From contig JAAVZQ010000072.1 in assembly GCA_022791735.1 (NCBI GenBank), positions 1 through 28,769 of the forward strand: a DNA stretch of 28,769 nucleotides. Reading direction: 5' to 3'. Under the pieces are notes generated by a model. It saw nothing but the letters and a program-made list of their open reading frames with translations. It did not search any database and was not told the origin of the DNA. Of the stretch, positions 17,993 to 25,705 are shown in pieces. Each line of letters opens with the position of its first letter. The first letter of the stretch is position 1. Both the position numbers and the translations under genes were made by a program. This stretch comes from Clostridia bacterium. GTDB taxonomy: Bacteria > Bacillota > Clostridia > TANB77 > CAG-508.

Positions 17993-18446
17993 ATGATTTC
18001 AAAATCACTAGAAGAATATTTGAAAACAATGTATGTTTTAAAAAGGCAATATGGAAATATAAGGGTTACAGATGTAGCTAATAAAATGAATTGTACTAAG
18101 CCAAGTGTAAATAAGGCAATATATAATTTAAAGGATAATGGTTTTTTGAATTATGAATCTTATGGAACAATAGAACTAACAGAGAAACGGAGAGAATTTG
18201 GCAAAAAAGATACTAGAGGCATATGATATTGTTTATTTGTTCCTAAAGGACGTGCTTAATCTAGATGAAGATATTGCAGCAAGCGAAGCGGAAAAGATAA
18301 AGCTTGCAATAAGTGATGGGACAATCAATAATCTTGCAAAGTATGTGCATAAGGTTTTGGATTTAAATGATTTAGATTGTGATTATGATGTGAGCAAGGA
18401 GAAGTGTAGGTCTTGCAAAAGGAGAACAGAAAGGAATTTATTATGA
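17993..18446 (+). CDS. DtxR/MntR-like metal-responsive regulator at the head of the suf operon, one +1 site
   Basis: A restored 150-aa protein. The N-terminal winged helix is of DtxR type (ISKSLEEYLKTMYVLKRQYGNIRVTDVANKMNCTKPSVNKAIYNLKDNGFLNYESYGTIELTEKGENLAKKI), followed by the helical dimerisation/metal domain. It ends in CDYDVSKEKCRSCKRR, three cysteines that could bind metal or an iron-sulfur cluster. CGG with C 18188 lies at IELTEK|GENLAKK (Gly66), in the conserved 'lTekG...A' element of the family. ATG 17993 is preferred because AAAAAGGGG lies upstream. The stop overlaps the sufC start by four bases, so it is probably the suf repressor, a role played by IscR or SufR elsewhere (inference). 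Confidence 0.85.
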
Positions 18447-19187
18447 GTAACATATTAGAAATAAATGATTTATATGTAAATGCGGAAGATAAAGAGATTT
18501 TAAAGGGAATAAATCTAAAAATAAATAAGGGAGAAATCCATGTAATAATGGGACCAAATGGTTCTCGGAAAGACAACAACTGCAAATGCAATACTTAACA
18601 ATCCTGAATATATGAAAAAGGCTGGAAACATTATTTTTGATGGTGAAGATATAACTAATGTAAATACAGACGAGATTGCAAGAAAAGGTGTTTTTATGTC
18701 TTTTCAACTTCCAGAAGAAATACCAGGAATCAGTGTAACAAATTTTTTGAAATATGCAAAAGGTAAAGTTACAGGAAAGCCTGTTAAAATATTTGAGTTT
18801 AAAGCTGAACTAAAAAAGTATATGGAAGAATTAAATATAAATCCGAAATATCAAGAAAGAAGCTTGAATGTAGGGTTTTCTGGTGGAGAAAAGAAGAAAA
18901 ATGAGATTTTGCAAATGCTAGTTTTAAATCCTAAGCTTGCAATTTTGGATGAAACAGATTCAGGACTTGATGTAGATGCGATAAAGACTGTTTCAAAAGG
19001 TATTGAAATGTTTAAAAATGATGAGAATGCAGTTCTTATAATAACTCACAATACTAAGATTTTGCACAGTCTAAAAGTAGATTATGTGCATGTTTTGGTA
19101 GATGGAAAAATTATAACAACAGGAGGAGAAGAACTTGCAAAACAAATTGAGGAGAACGGCTACAAGGAGTTTAAGGGAATAAAATAA
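18443..19187 (+). CDS. sufC: SufC, Fe-S cluster assembly ATPase, one +1 site
   Basis: A restored 247-aa ABC-type ATPase of the SufBCD scaffold complex. Walker A MGPNGSGKTTT, the Q-loop region SFQLPEEIPGISVTNFL, signature FSGGEKKKNEILQ, Walker B LAILDETDSGLDVDA and switch ITHN are canonical for SufC. CGG with C 18566 splits the P-loop (PNGS|GKTTT, Gly42); unshifted reading stops ten codons later. SufC is normally essential and single-copy in Gram-positive bacteria, so the gene must be productively decoded. The start ATG overlaps the upstream regulator stop (ATGA). The antisense cassette's terminator lies just after the sufC stop. Confidence 0.93.
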
Positions 19188-19189
19188 GG

Positions 19190-19218
19190 AACAGCCACCC
19201 TATAGATGGGTGACCGTT
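19190..19218 (-). terminator. Terminator of the minus-strand 49-aa cassette
   Basis: On the minus strand AACGGTCACCC and GGGTGGCTGTT form an 11-bp stem with two G-U pairs and a seven-base loop, followed by a T-rich tract. On the plus strand the same positions give A-C mismatches, so the structure belongs to the minus-strand unit and not to sufC. Confidence 0.7.
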
Positions 19219-19239
19219 CTGGATACTCACTTTTTGGTG

Positions 19240-19389
19240 TTACTTCTTTTTTTTCGAGATATCGTCAGCGCCAAATCCCCATAATACGGAAGTAATGCAA
19301 AGGCAAATGGCAGCGTCGCCAGGGAGTTGATGTGTTATATTCAGCAATGCGAGAATACAACATATCCCAGCTGCAAGAAGTTTGTACAT
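19240..19389 (-). CDS. 49-aa membrane protein, antisense cassette inside the suf operon
   Basis: The small protein MYKLLAAGICCILALLNITH... has one or two hydrophobic helices (ICCILALL and AAICLCITSVLWGFGA) and a lysine tail ending KKKK. AAGGAGG lies nine bases upstream of ATG 19389, and a perfect promoter precedes it. GC is about 45%, and codons such as CTC, GGC, GAC and TCG differ from the flanking suf genes. It has the same plan as the cassettes at 4033-4486 and 6505-7437: own promoter, one gene, own terminator. It has no CGG codon. Function is unknown; possibilities include a toxin-like or holin-like small membrane peptide. Confidence 0.7.
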   Translation of the reverse strand: MYKLLAAGICCILALLNITHQLPGDAAICLCITSVLWGFGADDISKKKK

Positions 19390-19421
19390 AAGAAAGCCTC
19401 CTTATAAATTGTTGTAATTAT

Positions 19422-19450
19422 ATTATACTACGAATTTACATAAAAGTCAA
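19422..19450 (-). promoter_or_regulatory. Promoter of the 49-aa cassette
   Basis: Minus strand TTGACT (19450-19445), 17-bp spacer, TATAAT (19427-19422). The -35 lies only 19 bases before the sufB start codon, so polymerase here may compete with transcription of sufB. Confidence 0.8.
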
Positions 19451-19468
19451 AATGAAAGGACAGAAACA

Positions 19469-20869
19469 ATGAGTAAAACTAATCTAGAAGAAATAAATAG
19501 AAATATTTATGACATAAAGAATAAAGATGAATATGATTTTAAGATAAAAAAGGGCCTAACGCCTGACATAATAGAAGAAATCTCAAAACAAAAAAATGAT
19601 CCAGACTGGATGAGAGAGTTTAGGCTAAAGGCATTAGATGTGTATAATAGTTTAGAACTTCCAACATGGGGACCTGATTTATCTGAACTTGATATGAGTG
19701 AAATTGCAACTTATGTAAGACCTAAGACTAAACTAAATAGTTCTTGGGAAGATGTTCCAGAGGACATCAAAAATACTTTTGACAAATTAGGTATCCCAGA
19801 TGCAGAAAAAAATAGTTTAGCAGGAGTTGGAGCACAATATGATTCAGAGGTTGTATATCACAGTATGAAAGAAGAATTAATCAAACAGGGTGTTATATAT
19901 ACAGACATGGAAACTGCTGTTAGAGAGTATCCTGAGCTTGTAAAAGCACATTTTATGAAATGTGTTCCAGTAAATGACCATAAATTTGTTGCACTTCATG
20001 GAGCAGTTTGGTCTGGTGGTTCTTTTGTATATGTACCTAAAAACGTAAAAGTAGATATACCACTTCAATCATACTTTAGGCTAAATTCTCCAGAATCTGG
20101 ACAGTTTGAACATACTTTGATTATAGTTGATGAAGGTGCAAGTTTGCATTTTATAGAAGGATGTTCTGCACCAAAATACAATAAAGTAAATTTACATGCT
20201 GGTTGTGTGGAGCTTTTTGTTAAAGATAATAGCTATTTAAGATATTCTACAATAGAAAATTGGTCAAAAAATATGCTAAATCTAAATACAAAAAAGGCAA
20301 TTGTAGGGAGAAATGCAGAAGTGGATTGGGTGTCTGGTTCGTTTGGCTCAAAGATTTCTATGCTTTATCCAATGAGTATTTTGAACGGAGAAGGTGCAAA
20401 AACAGAATTTACAGGGATTTCTTTTGCAGGCGGAGGACAAAACCTTGATAATGGTTTTAAAGCAGTGCATAATGCAGAAAATACCTCAAGTTTGGTAAAT
20501 GCAAAGTCTATTTCAAAAAATGGAGGAAAGTGCACATATAGGTCACTTATTAGAATAAATGAAAATGCAAAAGGTTCTAAATCGTCAGTTTCGTGTGAAT
20601 CGCTTATGCTAGATGATATTTCAATTTCAGATACTATCCCAGTAAATGATATTAGAACAGATGAAGTGGAATTTTCACACGAAGCCAAGATTGGTAAGAT
20701 AAGTGATAAAGCAATATTTTATTTGATGAGCCGTGGGCTTTCAGAAGAAGATGCAAAAGCTATGATTGTGAGAGGGTTTGCATATCCGATTTCAAAGGAA
20801 CTGCCTGTTGAATATGCGGTTGAGATGAATAATCTTATCAATTTAGAGTTAGAAGGGAGTATAGGTTGA
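19469..20869 (+). CDS. sufB: SufB, Fe-S cluster scaffold protein
   Basis: A 466-aa SufB. The N-terminal helical part (DPDWMREFRLKALDVYNSLELPTWGPDLSEL), the beta-helix core with AVWSGGSFVYVPKNVKVDIPLQSYFR, GQFEHTLIIVDEGASLHFIEGCSAP and VEWVS-like text (AEVDWVSGSFGSKISMLYPMS), and the C-terminal SHEAKIGKISDKAIFYLMSRGLSEEDAKAMIVRGF are all characteristic. The core Cys in GCSAPKYN fits the proposed sulfur or cluster site. AAAGGACA precedes the start. None of its CGG triplets is in frame, so it is read without any shift. It is separated from sufC by the antisense cassette and followed by an F2 palindrome. Confidence 0.96.
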   Translation: MSKTNLEEINRNIYDIKNKDEYDFKIKKGLTPDIIEEISKQKNDPDWMREFRLKALDVYNSLELPTWGPDLSELDMSEIATYVRPKTKLNSSWEDVPEDIKNTFDKLGIPDAEKNSLAGVGAQYDSEVVYHSMKEELIKQGVIYTDMETAVREYPELVKAHFMKCVPVNDHKFVALHGAVWSGGSFVYVPKNVKVDIPLQSYFRLNSPESGQFEHTLIIVDEGASLHFIEGCSAPKYNKVNLHAGCVELFVKDNSYLRYSTIENWSKNMLNLNTKKAIVGRNAEVDWVSGSFGSKISMLYPMSILNGEGAKTEFTGISFAGGGQNLDNGFKAVHNAENTSSLVNAKSISKNGGKCTYRSLIRINENAKGSKSSVSCESLMLDDISISDTIPVNDIRTDEVEFSHEAKIGKISDKAIFYLMSRGLSEEDAKAMIVRGFAYPISKELPVEYAVEMNNLINLELEGSIG

Positions 20870-20871
20870 CA

Positions 20872-20983
20872 AAATAATCAGCATACTGCGTCGTTGTTGC
20901 TCAGGTAAGGTCACTATCTGCGTACCAACGTACGCCTCCGTGACTCTTACCTTTGCACGCCTAGCATTATACTAATTCTTTTG
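20872..20983. repeat. F2 intercistronic palindrome, copy b
   Basis: AAATAATCAGCATACTGCGTCG ... GCACGCCTAGCATTATACTAATTCTTTT, beginning just after the sufB TGA. The copy-specific interior is a long hairpin: AGGTAAGGTCAC (20910-20921) pairs with GTGACTCTTACCT (20940-20952), topped by TGCGTACC/GTACGC. Confidence 0.7.
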
Positions 20984-21018
20984 CCAACAGAGAATATATT
21001 ATAAAAAGGAGTAAATTC

Positions 21019-22069
21019 ATGTTAAAACTAAATGAAACGCCTGTGAGGACTGCTAGAAATTTTAATATAAATAATATTAAGATTGATGAAGCAGATGTTA
21101 TATATAAAAATCAAGGGTTTGATAATATTGAGATTAATGGAATTGATATAGATTATGTAAGTGATGATGTAAGTAAATGCGATTTAGTCTATGGAGTGAG
21201 TGAGAGTTTGCTAGAAGAGATAGAAAATAATGCAAATCATAGATTGAAACTTATGCTTTCTAGTAATTCTAATGTAGAGATATTAAATACTTTTGATGAG
21301 GATAATATTAGCTTAATTGACAATATTGAAATTGTTGCAAACGAAAATACTACATCAAGTATTTTAATAAAATATCAAACAGAAGAGGACTTAAAGTATT
21401 ATCATAATGGAGTGATAAGGGTTCATGCAAATAATAATGCAAAAGTGAATGTGACTATTGTAAACTTTTTAAATGGTAAGTCTAGCAATTTTTTGAGCAT
21501 TGAAAATGATATACAAGATAATGCAAATGTAAATTATATAATAGTAGATTTCGGAGGAAAAAATAGTATAACAAATTATTATTCTAATAACTTTCGGTAA
21601 ATCATCGAAAAATACTTTAAATACTATATATCTTGGAAAAGATGAACAGCTTTTTGATTTGAATTATATAGGAGAATTAAGAGGGGAAAAGTCAGAAATT
21701 GAAATAGAAGTACAAGGTGCTTTAAAAGACAAGGCTAAGAAACATTTTAAAGGTACAATTGATTTTAAGAAGGGTAGCAAGAAAGCAAAGGGTAATGAAA
21801 ATGAATTCTGTATGTTACTTTCAGATACTGCAAGGGCTATTTCACTTCCAATGTTACTTTGCAAAGAAGAGGATGTAGAAGGAAATCACAGTTCAGCAGC
21901 AGGCAAGATAGGAAATAAAGAGCTATTTTATATTATGAGCCGTGGTTTTGATAAGAAGGAAGCTATGAAGCTTATGGTGAGGGCAAGGTTTAATGCAATT
22001 ATACAAAGAATTGAGAATGAGGATTTAAAATCAGAAATTTTAAATGAGATTGATGCTAGATTAAACTAA
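21019..22069 (+). CDS. sufD: SufD, Fe-S scaffold subunit, one +1 site
   Basis: A restored 349-aa SufD. The beta-helix core shows VRVHA-like text (GVIRVHANNNAKVNVTIVNF), and the C-terminal half carries LCKEEDVEGNHSSAAGKIGNKELFYIMSRGFDKKEAMKLMVRARF, the SufD/SufB signature with the histidine of 'GxHxxxxG'. CGG with C 21595 splits it at YYSNNF|GKSSKNTLN (Gly193). Frame 0 stops at the very next codon (TAA, 21598-21600), so without the shift the conserved interaction half would be absent. AAAAAGGAG precedes the ATG. It partners SufB and SufC. Confidence 0.92.
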
Positions 22070-22078
22070 GCAATTTAA

Positions 22079-22276
22079 AATTCACAGCTTAAGATATCGT
22101 CTGTCCTGCCACGAGAAGTAATATTTATTTTTCTCTTGTTCCTTGCTGTCGGGCTCCTTCGGCCCCTCCATTCGCAACGGGGCGCTTCTATTCGGGGAGC
22201 TTCCCTGCGCGTCACTACGAAAAAAAGAAATATTACTTCTCTGCGCGGACTTTAAGTTTAGTTTGCTGTGAATAAT
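22079..22276. repeat. F1 intercistronic palindrome, copy c
   Basis: AATTCACAGCTTAAGATATCGTCTGTCCTGCC ... at the left and CTGCGCGGACTTTAAGTTTAGTTTGCTGTGAAT at the right. The copy-specific arms AGAAGTAATATTTATTTTT (22115-22133) and AAAAAGAAATATTACTTCT (22221-22240) pair. The centre (22140-22215) is about 60-65% GC, far above the surroundings, and holds TCGGGCTCCTTCGGCCCC-type hairpins. Confidence 0.72.
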
Positions 22277-22335
22277 TAAAATGGTTTATAGGCAACCAGT
22301 TAAAAACCTAAATATTTATACAAGGAACGGATAAG

Positions 22336-23550
22336 ATGAATGAATTAAAAAATGATTTTCCATTATTAAAAAATAAGGATATTGCATATTTAGATAGTGG
22401 AGCTACAACTCAAAAACCAATTCAGGTTATAAATGCTGTAAAGGAATTTTATGAAAAGTATAATGCAAACCCACATAGAGGAGCATATTCTTTAAGTATG
22501 GAAGCAACAGAAGTTTACGAAAATACACGTGATAAAATACAAAAGTTTATAAATGCAAAACATAGAGAAGAGATAATATTTTCTAAAAATGCAACAGAGA
22601 GTTTGAATTTGCTTGCATATTCTTATGGTTTAGATAACTTAAAAGAAAATGATAGTGTTGTAATTTCGATAATGGAACATCATTCGAATTTGGTTCCATG
22701 GCAAAAAATATGTAAAATGACTAAGTCAAAGCTAAACTATATGTATATAAATGATGATTTTGAAATAGAAGATGAAGAAATAGAAAAAAAGATTACAGAT
22801 AAGACAAAAATAGTTGGTATTGCTCATGTTTCAAATGTTTTAGGAACTGTAAATAATATAGAGAAGATTATTAAAATTGCACATAAAAAAGGTGCGATTG
22901 TGATTATAGATGCGTCTCAAAGTATACCACATATGAAAATTGATGTACAAAAATTAGATGCGGATTTTCTAGTTTTTTCAGGACACAAAATGCTTGCTCC
23001 TCTTGGAATAGGAGTACTATATGGAAAAAAAGAGCTTTTAAAAGATATGAACCCATTTTTGATGGGTGGAGATATGATAGAGTATGTACATGAGCAAGAT
23101 ACAACTTATGCGCCTCTTCCAAATAAGTTTGAAGCAGGAACGCAAAATGTAGAAGGTGTGATTGGGCTTGGTGCTGCAATTGATTATATAGAAAATTTAG
23201 GATATGAAAAGATAGAAGAGATAGAAAAAGAACTACTTGGTTATGCAAGGGAGAAACTTTCAAAACTTGACTATTTGACATTATATATAACACCAAATGA
23301 GGAAAATCATTCTGGAGTTATTTCGTTTAATATAAAAGGGGTTCATCCGCACGATGTGTCAAGTATTTTGGATTCTAAGGGTGTATGTGTAAGGTCTGGT
23401 AATCACTGCGCACAACCTCTTATGAGATATTTAGGTTTGGATTCTACTTGTCGTGCAAGTTTTTACTTTTATAATTCTAAAGAAGATGTGGACAGGCTTG
23501 TGGATGCGCTTCAAGAAGCGTATAATATGTTTAAAAAGTATATAAAATAA
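22336..23550 (+). CDS. sufS: SufS, cysteine desulfurase (group II)
   Basis: A 404-aa PLP-dependent cysteine desulfurase that supplies sulfur to SufU. Signatures: YLDSGATTQKP near the start, NPHRGAYSLSMEA, IMEHHSNLVPW, DASQSIPH, the PLP lysine in FSGHKMLAPLGIGVLYGK, and the catalytic cysteine in VRSGNHCAQPLMRYLG near residue 364. The short active-site loop is typical of SufS as opposed to IscS/NifS. The start has CAAGGAA upstream. No in-frame CGG occurs. It is flanked by F1 palindromes on both sides. Confidence 0.96.
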   Translation: MNELKNDFPLLKNKDIAYLDSGATTQKPIQVINAVKEFYEKYNANPHRGAYSLSMEATEVYENTRDKIQKFINAKHREEIIFSKNATESLNLLAYSYGLDNLKENDSVVISIMEHHSNLVPWQKICKMTKSKLNYMYINDDFEIEDEEIEKKITDKTKIVGIAHVSNVLGTVNNIEKIIKIAHKKGAIVIIDASQSIPHMKIDVQKLDADFLVFSGHKMLAPLGIGVLYGKKELLKDMNPFLMGGDMIEYVHEQDTTYAPLPNKFEAGTQNVEGVIGLGAAIDYIENLGYEKIEEIEKELLGYAREKLSKLDYLTLYITPNEENHSGVISFNIKGVHPHDVSSILDSKGVCVRSGNHCAQPLMRYLGLDSTCRASFYFYNSKEDVDRLVDALQEAYNMFKKYIK

Positions 23551-23552
23551 TC

Positions 23553-23619
23553 AATTTATAGCTTTAAAGTATGGTGATGTCCTCCTGTCGCGGACTTTGA
23601 GTTTTATTAGCTATAAATT
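23553..23619. repeat. F1 intercistronic palindrome, copy d (short form)
   Basis: Terminal repeat AATTTATAGCT/AGCTATAAATT, perfect over 11 bp, with only the core ATGTCCTCCTGTCGCGGACTTTGAG between. It is the minimal F1 unit, lacking the variable interior, and starts three bases after the sufS stop. Confidence 0.68.
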
Positions 23620-23644
23620 ATTTAACATAGAAAGGATTAATTTT

Positions 23645-24076
23645 ATGGAAGATGTTTATAATGACTTAATTATGGAGCATAGTATGAATTCGTATAATAA
23701 GAAAAAGCTAGACAATGCGGATTTTGAGGAAATGGGACATAATCCAAATTGTGGTGATGAAATAAGTTTGGAGCTAAAGCTAAATGGAGATATAATTGAA
23801 GATATGGCATTTACTGGACACGGGTGTGCGATTTCTCAAGCGTCTACTTCTATTATGATTGATACTTTAAAGGGAAAAGACATAGAGAAGGCAAAAGAGA
23901 TTATAGAGACTTTTATTGCTATGATTAAAAGGGAAGAGACTGATGAACAGAATTTAAGAAAATTAGAAGATGCAATTGCATTTCAAAATGTATCTAATAT
24001 GCCAGCTAGGGTGAAGTGTGCACTTCTTGCGTGGCATACGGTAGAAGATATGTTAGATAAAAAGTTTGAAAAATAA
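23645..24076 (+). CDS. sufU: SufU, zinc-dependent sulfur acceptor/scaffold
   Basis: 143 aa from ATG 23645 (GAAAGGATTAA upstream; a longer reading from 23597 would lie inside the F1 repeat). The three family cysteines are in NPNCGDE, GHGCAISQAS and ARVKCALLAWHT, with Asp in the first motif. Insertion of about 18 residues between the second and third motifs distinguishes SufU from IscU. It takes persulfide sulfur from SufS. No in-frame CGG occurs. Confidence 0.94.
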   Translation: MEDVYNDLIMEHSMNSYNKKKLDNADFEEMGHNPNCGDEISLELKLNGDIIEDMAFTGHGCAISQASTSIMIDTLKGKDIEKAKEIIETFIAMIKREETDEQNLRKLEDAIAFQNVSNMPARVKCALLAWHTVEDMLDKKFEK

Positions 24077-24229
24077 TCAGCATATTGCGTCGTTGTTGTT
24101 CGGTAAATTTCCCAGCTCTGCATACTGACGCTGTAACAGGCAAAGCCTTAACAGCATCAGCAATCTACGTACCTTTGTACGCCTCAGGGAATATTTATCT
24201 CACACGCCTAGCACTATACTAATTCTTTT
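24072..24229. repeat. F2 intercistronic palindrome, copy c
   Basis: It begins AATAATCAGCATATTGCGTCG across the sufU stop codon and ends CACGCCTAGCACTATACTAATTCTTTT. The interior is about 50 bases longer than in copy b. It contains its own TGAGG/CCTCA-like and GGTAAATTTCCC...GGGAATATTTATC arms and a GCTGTAACAGGC...GCCTTAACAGC hairpin. Confidence 0.7.
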
Positions 24230-24269
24230 CCAAACTTGGTTTGTGCATTGTGAAAGGAATGAAAATAAA

Positions 24270-25332
24270 ATGAAAAAAGTATTATTAGGTATGAGTGGAG
24301 GGGTTGATAGTAGCGTTTCAGCACTTCTTCTTAAAGAACAAGGCTATGAAGTAATACGGTACGACTTTAGAATTATTTGTAGGAAGTAGCTGTTGTAATA
24401 AAGACACATATTTAGATGCAAAAAATGTATGCGCATCTCTTGGTATTCCTCATTTTACATATAATTATAAGGAAGAATTTAGAAAACATGTTATAGATGA
24501 TTTTATAGATTGTTATGCAAATTGTAAAACTCCAAATCCATGTATAGAGTGCAATAAATATATGAAGTTTGGAGTTATGTATGAAAAGGCGAAAGAACTT
24601 GATTGCAAGTATATTGCAACTGGTCATTATGCAAAAACAGAGTATAGTGAAAAGTATGGTAGATGGGTTTTGAAAAAATCAAATGCAGGAAGTAAAGATC
24701 AAAGCTATGTTTTATGGAATATTCCAAAAGAATTATTACAATATATTGTGTTTCCACTTGCAGATTTTGCAAATAAAGAAGAAATTAGAAAGATTGCAAG
24801 AGAAAATAAGTTAGATGTTGCAAATAAACCAGATAGTGAGGATATTTGTTTTATTCCTGATGGAAATTATAAAAAATTTTTAGAGAATAATTCAAACTTA
24901 AAACCAAAGAGTGGAAATATTGTAAATAGCAGTGGAGAAGTCTTAGGAAGGCATACAGGATTATATAACTATACAATAGGGCAGAGGAAAGGGCTTGGTA
25001 TTTCGTATAAAGTTCCACTATTTGTGCTTGGATTTAATAAAGAAAAAAATGAGGTTATAGTAGGGGAGGAAAAAGAGCTATATAAAAAAGAAATTGAAGT
25101 TTCAGATATAAATTTGCTTCTTGTAGATGAAATAAAAGAAGAAATAGAGGTAGAAGTAAAGACTAGATATTCTGCAAAGTCCGCAAAAGCAAAGATAAGA
25201 GAAGAAGAGGGAAAGATAAAAGTTGTTTTTGATGAACCACAAAGGGCAATAACTCCAGGACAGTCTGCTGTATTTTATGTAGGCGATATTGTTTTTGGTG
25301 GGGGAAAGATTTGTTACAACTCACAGCTTTAA
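24270..25332 (+). CDS. mnmA: MnmA, tRNA U34 2-thiouridylase, one +1 site
   Basis: A restored 353-aa MnmA, which thiolates wobble U34 of Lys, Glu and Gln tRNAs. The PP-loop GMSGGVDSSVSA, CxxC-type catalytic cysteines in KTPNPCIECNKYMKF and EDICFIPDGNY, TGHYAKTEY, KDQSYVLWNI, HTGLYNYTIGQRKGLG and the C-terminal ITPGQSAVFYVGD are all present. CGG with C 24357 lies at EQGYEVI|GTTLELF (Gly30); the unshifted frame ends within 12 codons. ATG 24270 has GAAAGGAATG upstream. It follows the SufS-SufU pair, which can supply the sulfur. Since wobble thiolation helps hold the reading frame, a shift site in mnmA itself is suggestive. Confidence 0.93.
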
Positions 25333-25358
25333 ATCTATTTAACTGCGAATTGTAACAA
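25311..25358. terminator. F1-related hairpin over the mnmA stop codon
   Basis: TTGTTACAA (25311-25319) pairs with TTGTAACAA (25350-25358); the interior ACTCACAGCTTTAAAT/ATTTAACTGCGAAT pairs imperfectly and carries the F1 'CACAGCTTTAAA' mark. It covers the mnmA stop codon. A further F1 fragment (GTATCGTTTGTCCTG...TTTGAGTTTTAT) lies at 25460-25490. Confidence 0.55.
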
Positions 25359-25384
25359 AGATTGTATAAAACAACACAAAAGAT

Positions 25385-25405
25385 AGGGCGACTAATAATC
25401 GCCCT
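25385..25405 (+). terminator. Intrinsic terminator after mnmA
   Basis: AGGGCGA (25385-25391) pairs with TCGCCCT (25399-25405), seven-base loop, followed by TAAAA. It marks the end of the suf-mnmA transcript. The rest of the 373-base gap before 25706 holds an F1 fragment, a promoter, and an AAAACGGTATCA-type repeat at 25630-25641 that matches 25741-25752. Confidence 0.65.
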
Positions 25406-25551
25406 TAAAACATGTATAAAAGCAAAGAAAAAAGAGATAATAAATACAAACAATTTTTAGTATCGTTTGTCCTGTTCTTTGAGTTTTATATGCATTGGTT
25501 AAGAACTACATGGTAAATCATGTAAAATTTAACAAATTAATTAAAAATTTA

Positions 25552-25580
25552 TTGACATTCATTTAAACGAATGCTAAAAT
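25552..25580 (+). promoter_or_regulatory. Promoter with palindrome in the spacer, upstream of the prepilin-like gene
   Basis: TTGACA (25552-25557), 17-bp spacer, TAAAAT (25575-25580). The spacer contains ATTCATTT/AAACGAAT (25557-25572), a palindrome with one mismatch that could be an operator. The leader is about 120 bases. Confidence 0.65.
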
Positions 25581-25705
25581 CAAAAATAGAACAAAATGTT
25601 TTAATATAACGTTTCAAAGATTAGAATAAAAAACGGTATCATACTGATGCTTGTAAATTCAAAGGCTAGACTTAAAAATGAAAAATACAAAGGAGATAGG
25701 AAAAG

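Noticed and set aside
20260..20448. Internal plus-strand frame within sufB
   Set aside because: It is a shadow of the well-supported sufB reading frame.
25634..25636. CGG at 25634 as a further shift site
   Set aside because: It lies in the leader upstream of the ribosome site, outside any supported gene.
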